Source: Azonexus hydrophilus (lineage in GTDB: Bacteria; Pseudomonadota; Gammaproteobacteria; Burkholderiales; Rhodocyclaceae). From it: a DNA stretch of 64,000 nucleotides. Position numbers and translations under genes: made by a program. The stretch is taken from the NCBI RefSeq assembly GCF_001956855.1, contig NZ_MTHD01000001.1, positions 1-64,000 on the forward strand, given 5' to 3'. The notes beneath the pieces are model-generated. The model searched no databases, was not told the origin of the DNA, and saw only the letters and a program-made list of their open reading frames with translations. This document shows positions 52,539-62,195 of the stretch, piece after piece (the stretch's first letter is position 1; each line of letters opens with the position of its first letter).

Positions 52539-52673
52539 TTAAACGGCCAGACGCTTGCGACCCTTGGCGCGGCGAGCAGCGAGAACTGCACGGCCACCCT
52601 TGGTGCGCGAACGGACCAGGAAGCCATGGGTGCGCTTGCGGCGCACGACCGACGGTTGATACGTGCGTTTCAT
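52539..52673 (-). CDS. rpmH: 50S ribosomal protein L34
   Basis: A 44-residue protein reading [18 protein letters not shown] at the N-terminus, then [22 protein letters not shown]. This is a perfect L34. The gene is too short to be obvious among longer frames. It begins the rpmH-rnpA-yidD-yidC-mnmE run, divergent to dnaA. Confidence 0.98.
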   Translation of the reverse strand: MKRTYQPSVVRRKRTHGFLVRSRTKGGRAVLAARRAKGRKRLAV

Positions 52674-52759
52674 GTCGTAATTCCTTGAGTGAGCGGAGAA
52701 AAACGCGTGATTACACCCTGTTTGACCGGGTCATGTCAAGCTGAATTATTTGTTGAAGC

Positions 52760-52768
52760 TGTGGATAA
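52760..52768. promoter_or_regulatory. DnaA box overlapping the dnaA promoter region
   Basis: TGTGGATAA is a perfect consensus DnaA box on the reverse strand. It lies 17 bp upstream of a TAGAAT -10 (52785-52790), i.e. in the -35 region of the likely dnaA promoter, consistent with DnaA autoregulation. The divergent rpmH promoter is in the same gap. Confidence 0.7.
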
Positions 52769-52784
52769 CCTGTTCGCGGAGGGG

Positions 52785-52790
52785 TAGAAT
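52785..52790 (+). promoter_or_regulatory. Putative dnaA promoter -10
   Basis: TAGAAT, 118 bp upstream of the preferred dnaA ATG; the usual -35 position coincides with the DnaA box at 52760-52768. Confidence 0.45.
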
Positions 52791-52908
52791 TGCGCCTTGG
52801 TCGGCGGCCATCAAGCCGCCGATTTCATTGGAATTTCGTTTTCAAATCATAGAACTAATAAATCCGCCAGCAATGCTATCGACTGTGCGGAATGGAGCTG
52901 TTTCTTCA

Positions 52909-54291
52909 ATGACTGGTTTTTGGGAATCCTGTTTGCAGCGCTTCGAACAGGAACTGCCCGCGCAACAGTTCAATACCTGGATCAAGCCATTGCGCCTGGA
53001 AGGCGAAACAACGGCGCTTGAAGACGGACTTCGCCTGATTGCCCCGAACGGTTTCATCCTGAAATGGGTTCGTGACCGCTACCTGTCGCGGATCGAGGAT
53101 TACGGCAATACCTTCTTTGCCGCACCAGTCAGCATTGCGCTGGTCATCGGCAGCGGCAAGCCGGCTGCAGCACGCAGCGACACCGGCCGTGCCGAAGTCG
53201 AGGCGCCGCGAGTGGAAAGCCGGCCGGCGCCGGCCGCGGAAAAACCGCGGGCAAAAACGGCATCGGTGTACGAAAAGTCCCGCCTGTTCTCGAACTTCAC
53301 CTTCGACAACCTCGTCGTCGGCAAGGCCAACGACCTGGCCCGGGCCGCCGCACTGCAAGTCGGCAGCAATCCCGGCGGCGCCTACAACCCGCTGTTCATC
53401 TACGGCGGCGCCGGCCTCGGCAAGACCCACCTGATCCACGCCATCGGCAATCACATCGTCAAGGACAACCCGGACAAGATCATCCGCTACGTTCATGCCG
53501 AGGATTATTACTCCGACGTCGTCCGCGCCTATCAGCAGAAATCCTTCGACACCTTCAAGCGCACCTATCGTTCACTCGATGTGCTGCTGCTCGACGATGT
53601 CCAGTTCTTTAACGGCAAGAACCGCTCGCAGGAAGAGTTCTTCTTCCTGTTCAACGCACTGATCGAAGCGCGCAAGCAGATCATCATCACCTGCGACACC
53701 TATCCGAAGGACATCAACGGTCTCGACGACCGACTGGTGACCCGCTTCGACTGGGGGCTGACGGTGCAGATCGAACCGCCCGAGCTGGAAATGCGCGTCG
53801 CCATCCTGCAGAAGAAAGCCGAAGCCGAAGGCATCCGCCTCGACGACGAAGTCGCCTTCTTCATTGCCAAGCACCTGCGCTCCAACGTTCGCGAACTCGA
53901 AGGCGCATTGAAGAAGGTGCTGGCCTATTCATCGTTCCACGGTCGCATCATTGCGCTGGACCTGGCCAAGGAAGCGCTCAAGGACATCATCGGTTCGGTG
54001 CGCAATGTCGGTATCGACAATATCCAGAAGACCGTCGCCGACTATTACAAGATTAAGGTCGCCGAGTTCTTCTCGAAGAAGCGCACGCGAGCAATTGCCC
54101 GGCCGCGCCAGGTGGCGATGTGGCTGTGCCGCGAAGTCACTTCGCACAGCTTCCCGGAAATCGGCGATGCTTTCGGCGGGCGCGATCACACGACGGTGAT
54201 TCATGCGGTCAAGACCATCGATGCACTGCGGGCCAAGGACAGCGAACTGAACCATGATCTGCATGTGTTGCTGCAGGTATTGAAGGGGTAA
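52909..54291 (+). CDS. dnaA: Chromosomal replication initiator protein DnaA
   Basis: DnaA unwinds oriC. From the start MTGFWESC the protein is 460 residues: domain I to about 80, a flexible linker (about 85-125), the AAA+ domain with Walker A GGAGLGKT (166-173) and Walker B LLLDDVQFF, and the DNA-binding domain IV with FGGRDHTTVIHA. A longer reading frame begins further upstream but the domain I N-terminus fits 52909. Confidence 0.97.
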   Translation: MTGFWESCLQRFEQELPAQQFNTWIKPLRLEGETTALEDGLRLIAPNGFILKWVRDRYLSRIEDYGNTFFAAPVSIALVIGSGKPAAARSDTGRAEVEAPRVESRPAPAAEKPRAKTASVYEKSRLFSNFTFDNLVVGKANDLARAAALQVGSNPGGAYNPLFIYGGAGLGKTHLIHAIGNHIVKDNPDKIIRYVHAEDYYSDVVRAYQQKSFDTFKRTYRSLDVLLLDDVQFFNGKNRSQEEFFFLFNALIEARKQIIITCDTYPKDINGLDDRLVTRFDWGLTVQIEPPELEMRVAILQKKAEAEGIRLDDEVAFFIAKHLRSNVRELEGALKKVLAYSSFHGRIIALDLAKEALKDIIGSVRNVGIDNIQKTVADYYKIKVAEFFSKKRTRAIARPRQVAMWLCREVTSHSFPEIGDAFGGRDHTTVIHAVKTIDALRAKDSELNHDLHVLLQVLKG

Positions 54292-54307
54292 CGGCTGTAG
54301 ACAAGTC

Positions 54308-54463
54308 TGTGTATAAGTTGTTGGTCAATTGTGGGTATGCCGTGCTTTTCCGCTTTGTGGGAAAATTACCCAGTTTTCATCCACAGCCAGTTCAGAGACT
54401 TTCAGGGATGTGAAAATCTGCTTCAAGTTGTTGAAATAAAAACTAAATATTTTGTTATCCACA
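54308..54463. promoter_or_regulatory. DnaA box cluster and AT-rich stretch between dnaA and dnaN
   Basis: The 210-bp dnaA-dnaN gap contains DnaA boxes TGTGTATAA (54308-54316) and TTATCCACA (54455-54463), a one-mismatch TCATCCACA (54377-54385), and an AT-rich run around 54430-54458. This is an alternative or second origin element, or part of a split origin with 48661-48885. Confidence 0.55.
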
Positions 54464-54501
54464 GAACTGTTCCCGATATAGTCTATTAAGGAATTTAATT
54501 T

Positions 54502-55608
54502 ATGGTTCTTATTAAAAGCCAAAGAGACACGCTTCTGGCCCCGTTGCAGTCTGTGTCGGGAATCGTTGAGCGTCGCCATACACTGCCCATCCTGTCCAAC
54601 GTCCTGCTGGAAAAGAAGGGCGACCAGCTGACCTTGCTGGCCACCGATATCGAAATCCAGATCACCACCAGCACCACCGGTGCCGGCGGTGAAGGTGACG
54701 GTGCCGTCACCGTTGGTGCGCGCAAGCTGCAGGAAATCCTGCGCTCGCTGCCGGACAGCACCGAAATCACGCTGAGCCTTGAAGACAAGCGCCTGCAGGT
54801 CAAGGGCGGCAAGAGCCGGTTCAATCTGCAGACCCTGCCGGCCGACGACTTTCCGCGGATGACGCTGAGCGAAGGCGACACCAAGCAGTTCTCGATCACC
54901 CAGCGTGACTTCCGCCAGCTGATCGCCAAGACCCAGTACGGCATGGCCGCACAGGACGTGCGCTACTACCTGAACGGCCTGCTGCTGCTGGTCGATGGCA
55001 AGGAACTGCGTGCCGTCGCCACCGACGGCCATCGCCTGGCCTATGCCAGCGTCGCCATCGAAACCGAACTGCCGCGCCAGGAAATGATCCTGCCGCGCAA
55101 GACCGTGCTCGAACTGAACCGCCTGCTGGTCGATAACGACGAGCCGCTGAACATCACGCTGGCCTCCAACCAGGTGCGTTTCGCCTTTGGTTCGATCGTG
55201 CTGGTGTCGAAGCTGATCGACGGCAAGTTCCCGGATTACGAACGTGTCATTCCGCCGACGCTGAAGAATCACATGACCGTCGGCCGCCAGATGCTGATGC
55301 AGGCCATGCAGCGCGCTGCCATTCTGACCAACGAGAAATTCCGCGGTGTCCGCGTCGTTCTCGGCGAAAACAGCCTGCGCCTGATCGCCGCCAATGCCGA
55401 ACAGGAAGAAGCCCAGGAAGAAATCGAGGTACAGTACACGGGTGACGCCATCGATGTCGGCTTCAACGTGGGTTATCTGCTCGACGTGCTCAACAACGTG
55501 CACTCCGACGAAATCCAGTGGAGCTTCAACGACGCCAATTCAAGTGCACTGATCACCGTACCGGGCAACGACCGCTTCAAGTACGTCGTCATGCCGATGC
55601 GCATTTGA
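54502..55608 (+). CDS. dnaN: DNA polymerase III beta sliding clamp
   Basis: A 368-residue clamp. MVLIKSQRDTLLAPLQSVSGIVERRHTLPILSNVLL is a characteristic start and VMPMRI the C-terminal motif. An AAGGAA ribosome site lies at 54488-54493. It follows dnaA across a 210-bp gap. Confidence 0.97.
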   Translation: MVLIKSQRDTLLAPLQSVSGIVERRHTLPILSNVLLEKKGDQLTLLATDIEIQITTSTTGAGGEGDGAVTVGARKLQEILRSLPDSTEITLSLEDKRLQVKGGKSRFNLQTLPADDFPRMTLSEGDTKQFSITQRDFRQLIAKTQYGMAAQDVRYYLNGLLLLVDGKELRAVATDGHRLAYASVAIETELPRQEMILPRKTVLELNRLLVDNDEPLNITLASNQVRFAFGSIVLVSKLIDGKFPDYERVIPPTLKNHMTVGRQMLMQAMQRAAILTNEKFRGVRVVLGENSLRLIAANAEQEEAQEEIEVQYTGDAIDVGFNVGYLLDVLNNVHSDEIQWSFNDANSSALITVPGNDRFKYVVMPMRI

Positions 55609-55637
55609 TCAGCCCGCATTTCTCCGGCTGTTTCTGA

Positions 55638-58184
<2,547 letters not shown>

Positions 58185-58232
58185 AGGGGTTTTTTTCCGC
58201 TGATGATGTCCTGATTCCTGTTAACTGCTCAG

Positions 58233-58268
58233 ATCAAGAAGGCCGCTCGAAAGAGCGGCCTTCTTGAT
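58233..58268 (+). terminator. Rho-independent terminator after gyrB
   Basis: A perfect 16-bp stem (ATCAAGAAGGCCGCTC / GAGCGGCCTTCTTGAT) capped by a GAAA tetraloop lies 48 bp past the gyrB stop. Only a short T stretch follows, but the stem is very stable, and it may stop transcription in both directions. Confidence 0.85.
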
Positions 58269-58380
58269 TTCAGGGGCCATGTATCTGGTTTTTCCGAAAG
58301 GATATGCGCTGCTTTCCCTCTATCCTGAGCGGCAAAAAAATTGATCCATTTCCCCGTCGTCTAGAAAAGGAAAACCCAAT

Positions 58381-58764
58381 ATGAGAATGATCCTATGGTC
58401 CCTGTTTGCCCTGGCTATGCTTCTTTGGACGGGCACGGCGTTGATTGCTGTGCATTTTGTCGATTGGACGGTCCTGACTTTCGGCAACACGCTGCCGACC
58501 GGTCAGGAGCTTGGCGCAGTCGCCGAAGCCATTCCTTTGCCCGCCTGGTTGGCTGTTTGGGTTGATCCTGCCTGGGCGCAGATTTTCCAGGCCGGGTTCG
58601 GCGATTTTATCGAGATTGTTTCGCAAAGTACGCCTTTCCTTGCTTCCGCGATCAGCTGGCTCAGTCCGTTGATCTGGGCCATCTGGGGCCTGGGTGCGCT
58701 GGTGCTGCTGATCGTCGCAATACTGGGCCACTGGTTTCTTGGGACGCTGAAAAAACCAGCCTGA
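58381..58764 (+). CDS. Hypothetical small membrane protein
   Basis: A 127-residue protein with an N-terminal hydrophobic helix (about 2-25), a middle amphipathic part (PAWAQIFQAGFGDFIEIV) and a second hydrophobic helix (about 95-118). A GGAAA ribosome site precedes the ATG. No family recognised; it stands alone between gyrB and an apparently gene-poor gap. Confidence 0.7.
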   Translation: MRMILWSLFALAMLLWTGTALIAVHFVDWTVLTFGNTLPTGQELGAVAEAIPLPAWLAVWVDPAWAQIFQAGFGDFIEIVSQSTPFLASAISWLSPLIWAIWGLGALVLLIVAILGHWFLGTLKKPA

Positions 58765-58793
58765 CGAGGTATTCGCCGAGCAACAATCGATAG

Positions 58794-58985
58794 GTTTGTA
58801 AGTCGTTAGCGGGTGGTGCCCAGACGGGCGATTTCGTTCCCCAACCCAGCCATGGTTCAGGACAGTGTGGGCTGGCTGAAGCCTGTCAGTTCAATGTGCT
58901 GGCGCGCAGTCCTGGTCCCGCTGGCAAGCTGCATGCGAACGGCATCGGCGCAGGTGGGCATGGTTATGAATTGAATCGTGAATAG
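58794..58985 (+). pseudogene. Possible remnant of a protein-coding gene without start codon
   Basis: In the 268-bp gap, one frame stays open from 58794 to a TAG at 58983, about 63 codons, without an in-frame ATG. The translated segment is protein-like (QTGDFVPQPSHGSGQ, then ARSPGPAGKLHANGIGAGG). It may be a decayed fragment of a larger gene or a chance frame; no family was recognised. Confidence 0.25.
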
Positions 58986-59032
58986 ATAGTTGAATGGCTA
59001 TCCTGTGCAATTGCTTCTTCAACGTGAAACCC

Positions 59033-60034
59033 TCAGCTCTTTTCTCCGCACCAGCTCTGCTGTAGCCCCTCGCGCACGCTGTCGGTGTCGTTTGCGCTTG
59101 CGAGCAGGAAATGCAGTTTGGCGAAGGCGGCTTCCAGCGTGATGTCGCCGGCGGAGATGACGCCGATACGGGCGAGAGCAGCGCCGGTGGCGTAGGTTTC
59201 CTGGCTGACGCCGCCGATCAGGCACTGGGTGGTGTTGAGCAGGGTGATGCCGCGGGCGGTGGCGCGTTCGAGGGCGGCGATCAGTTCGCGGTCGCCTTGC
59301 GGGGCGTTGCCGACGCCGTAGGTTTGCAGGATCAAGCCGCGGACGCGCGGGTTGGCGGTCAGCGCGTCGACGGTGGCGCCGGAAATGCCGGGATGGAGGG
59401 TGAGGATGGCGACGGCCTGATCGTTGAATTCGGGGATGACGAATTGTTTTTCGCCGGGGCTGACGATGCGTTCGCGGTGCAGCGTGATGGTGTTGCCGGT
59501 TTCTGCAAGCGGGGGGTAGTTGGGCGAGTCGAAGGCGTCGAAGCGGGTGGTGGCGAGTTTGCGGCTGCGGTTGCCGCGCAGCAGGCGCTGGCCGAAGTAG
59601 AGGCCGACTTCGCGGACGGGCTCGTTGGCAGCGAAGTGCAGGGCGCCTTCGACGTTGTCGAGGGCGTCGCTGTCGGTTTCGATGAGCGGGATCTGGGCGC
59701 CGGTAAAGATCACCGGCTTGTCCGTGCCGCGGAGCATGAAGGACAGCGCCGAGGCGCTCCAGGCCATGGTGTCGGTGCCGTGCAGGATGACGAAGCCGGT
59801 GTAGTCGTGCCAGTGCTCGAGCAGCGTGCTGGCGATCACCGGCCAGTGGCCGGGGCGCAGGTCGGCGCTGTCGATGGGTGGCAGTTCGACGATATCGTAG
59901 TTGGGCTGGCTGGTGCTGGCACGGGTTTCCAGTTGCTGGCGCAGGCGTTCCGGGAAACCGGGCATGGGCCGGTAGCCGTCGGCTGCGGCGGCCATGCCGA
60001 TGGTGCCGCCGGTGTGCAGGATGAGCGTCTTCAT
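59033..60034 (-). CDS. ansA: L-asparaginase, type I
   Basis: A 333-residue cytoplasmic asparaginase, hydrolysing asparagine to aspartate and ammonia. The nucleophile Thr is in HTGGTIGM (7-14) and the second conserved motif HGTDTMAWSA (about 88-97) is present. No signal peptide, so type I rather than periplasmic type II. Start MKTLIL at 60034 is preferred to an upstream ATG with unnatural N-terminus. Confidence 0.92.
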   Translation of the reverse strand: MKTLILHTGGTIGMAAAADGYRPMPGFPERLRQQLETRASTSQPNYDIVELPPIDSADLRPGHWPVIASTLLEHWHDYTGFVILHGTDTMAWSASALSFMLRGTDKPVIFTGAQIPLIETDSDALDNVEGALHFAANEPVREVGLYFGQRLLRGNRSRKLATTRFDAFDSPNYPPLAETGNTITLHRERIVSPGEKQFVIPEFNDQAVAILTLHPGISGATVDALTANPRVRGLILQTYGVGNAPQGDRELIAALERATARGITLLNTTQCLIGGVSQETYATGAALARIGVISAGDITLEAAFAKLHFLLASANDTDSVREGLQQSWCGEKS

Positions 60035-60135
60035 GTGTTGGCGATGAGTTTTCCAGTAAGCCGCGAAGGTAGTCCGAATCAGCTGCCACCGCCAGTAGCT
60101 CGCATACAATGCGGCTTTTCGGTCAGGAGATTGCC

Positions 60136-60582
60136 ATGCCCATGTTCGTTGATACGTCCCCGCCGGGACAGTGCATTTTCTGCAAGCTGGTCGCCGGCGA
60201 GATTCCCGCCTCGAAGGTGTTCGAGGATGAGGAGACGATTGCCTTCATGGATCTCGGTCAGTTGAACCCGGGGCATACGCTGATCGCCATCAAGCGCCAC
60301 GCCGACAATCTGCTCGACCTGACGCCGGACGAGGCGGCGGCGGCGATGCGTACGGCGCACCGGGTGGCACATGCGGTGAAGAAGGCTTTCAACCCGCCGG
60401 GGCTGACGCTGTTGCAATGCAATGGCAAGGAGGGTGACCAGACGGTATTCCATTTCCACATGCACGTGGTGCCGCGCTGGGGTGATGACGGTATCGGCCT
60501 GTCGTGGCCGCGCAAGGACCCGACGCGCGAGTTGCTGGAACAGTACGCGGCGCAGTTGCGTGCGGCGATCGAGCCGGCCTGA
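60136..60582 (+). CDS. HIT family nucleotide-binding protein
   Basis: A 148-residue HIT protein with the zinc-binding Cys pair CIFC near the N-terminus and the triad HFHMHVVP near the middle, homologous to Hint/HinT nucleotide phosphoramidases. The CAGGAGA site at 60124-60130 supports the start at 60136 over that at 60109. It is followed 8 bp on by dtd. Confidence 0.92.
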   Translation: MPMFVDTSPPGQCIFCKLVAGEIPASKVFEDEETIAFMDLGQLNPGHTLIAIKRHADNLLDLTPDEAAAAMRTAHRVAHAVKKAFNPPGLTLLQCNGKEGDQTVFHFHMHVVPRWGDDGIGLSWPRKDPTRELLEQYAAQLRAAIEPA

Positions 60583-60590
60583 GGCGAGCG

Positions 60591-61043
60591 ATGCGTGTTG
60601 TCGTGCAGCGGGTAAAAGCGGCCGATGTTGCGGTCGACCGTGAAATTACCGGAAAAATCGGCCCCGGCCTGCTGGTGCTGGCCGGTTTCGAGGCGGATGA
60701 CAGTGCCGCCGATCTCGACTGGATGGCCGGCAAACTTGTGCGTCTGCGCCTGTTTTCCGATGAAACCGGGGTGATGAACCGCAGTGTCCAGGAGATCGGC
60801 GGGGAGATTCTTGCGGTGTCGCAATTCACGCTCTATGCGTCGGTGAAGAAGGGTAACCGGCCGTCGTGGAGCCGGGCGGCGCGCGGCGATGTGTCCGGAC
60901 CGCTGTTTGCGGATTTCGTCGACAGGTTGTCGGCGGCGCTGGGCAAACCGGTGCCGACGGGGGTGTTCGGCGCCGACATGCAGGTGTCGCTGGTCAATGA
61001 CGGACCGGTGACGCTGGTGATCGATTCGCGCCAGCCGGAGTAG
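60591..61043 (+). CDS. dtd: D-aminoacyl-tRNA deacylase
   Basis: A 150-residue enzyme that hydrolyses D-aminoacyl-tRNAs. The SQFTLYA motif (about 79-85) and GPVTL motif (about 137-141) are both intact. It starts [19 protein letters not shown], standard for DTD, and carries a TGCGGTCGAC repeat in the AVD codons. Confidence 0.95.
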   Translation: MRVVVQRVKAADVAVDREITGKIGPGLLVLAGFEADDSAADLDWMAGKLVRLRLFSDETGVMNRSVQEIGGEILAVSQFTLYASVKKGNRPSWSRAARGDVSGPLFADFVDRLSAALGKPVPTGVFGADMQVSLVNDGPVTLVIDSRQPE

Positions 61044-61058
61044 CCAGGTGCGAGCTGG

Positions 61059-62195
61059 CTAGTCGCCTTCCTTTTCGCTGGTGAGCACGCCGGGATAGCC
61101 GTCGGGATCGTGCCGGTGGTCGTAGATTTCCTTGATGTGGAATTCCAGGTCGGTCAGCGCACCGTTTTCGTCGGCGTAGATTTCCTTGATGCGCAGGATT
61201 TCCGGCAGGGCTTTCCTGAAGGCCTGCATCAGCACCGGGTCGAAATGGCTGCCGGTCTGGCTTTCCATCAGGCGCAGGGCTTCTTCAAGCGGGAAGGCGG
61301 CCTTGTAGGGACGGATCGAAACCAGTGCGTCAAAGACATCGGCGATGGCGACGATGCGGCCTTCCAGCGGGATGTCCTCACCCTTGAGGCCGCGCGGATA
61401 ACCGCTGCCGTCCCATTTTTCGTGATGGCACAGGGCGATGATGCGGGCGGTTTCGAGCAGCTCGTTCTCGTGTTTGCCGATGATTTCGGCGCCCATGATC
61501 GGGTGCTGGTGCATGACCTTCCATTCCTCGGCGTCGAGCTTGCCCGGCTTGAGCAGGATGGAGTCGGGAATGCCGATCTTGCCGATGTCGTGCATTGGCG
61601 CGGTGTTGAAGATGATGCTGGCGGCTTCGTCGCCGAGACCGTGGGCTTCGGCGATCAGGCGGGCGTAGTGGCTCATGCGCAAGACGTGGTTGCCGGTTTC
61701 GTTGTCCTTGAATTCGGCGGCGCGGCCAAGCCGGCGGATGATCTGCTGGCGGGTCGTCATCAGCTCGCTGGTGCGCTGGCGGACCATGCGTTCGAGTTCG
61801 CGCGACTGGTCGTAGAGGGCGAGATGGGTACGCACCCGCGCCTTGACGATGGGCGGACTGATCGGTTTGGTGATGTAGTCGACCGCGCCGAGGGCGAGGC
61901 CGCGTTCCTCGTCCTCGATGCTGCTCATGGCGGTGACGAAGATCACCGGAATGCGCCGGCGGTCCGGGTTGGCCTTGAGCCGTCGGCAGATTTCCAGGCC
62001 GGACAGGCCGGGCATCATGATGTCGAGCAGGATCAGGTCGGGCGGTTCATCGGAATAGATGATCTTCAGCGCCTTCTCGCCCGAGGTGGCGACCCGGATG
62101 CGATAGTCGTTGCACAGCACTTCACTGAGGATGGTGATGTTTTCCGGGGTGTCATCGACGACCAGGATGCTTTGCTTGGGGAGCAGGGGACTCAT
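61059..62195 (-). CDS. Response regulator with HD-GYP domain
   Basis: A 378-residue protein: REC domain with the phosphoacceptor Asp58 (LLDIMMPG) and an HD-GYP domain with HDIGK and the GYP-type segment DGSGYPRGLKG. HD-GYP proteins hydrolyse cyclic-di-GMP. It overlaps the hybrid sensor kinase by 4 bp, so the pair is a two-component c-di-GMP signalling system controlling motility or biofilm. Confidence 0.93.
   Translation of the reverse strand: MSPLLPKQSILVVDDTPENITILSEVLCNDYRIRVATSGEKALKIIYSDEPPDLILLDIMMPGLSGLEICRRLKANPDRRRIPVIFVTAMSSIEDEERGLALGAVDYITKPISPPIVKARVRTHLALYDQSRELERMVRQRTSELMTTRQQIIRRLGRAAEFKDNETGNHVLRMSHYARLIAEAHGLGDEAASIIFNTAPMHDIGKIGIPDSILLKPGKLDAEEWKVMHQHPIMGAEIIGKHENELLETARIIALCHHEKWDGSGYPRGLKGEDIPLEGRIVAIADVFDALVSIRPYKAAFPLEEALRLMESQTGSHFDPVLMQAFRKALPEILRIKEIYADENGALTDLEFHIKEIYDHRHDPDGYPGVLTSEKEGD

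Noticed and set aside
58233..58268. Large hairpin thought to be a CRISPR or repeat element
   Set aside because: A single 16-bp stem with a tetraloop after gyrB is a terminator; no other copies or spacing exist.
59017..59030. CTTCAACGTGAAAC, similar to parS
   Set aside because: Two mismatches from the core break its symmetry; the five other sites differ from perfect symmetry only by one position.
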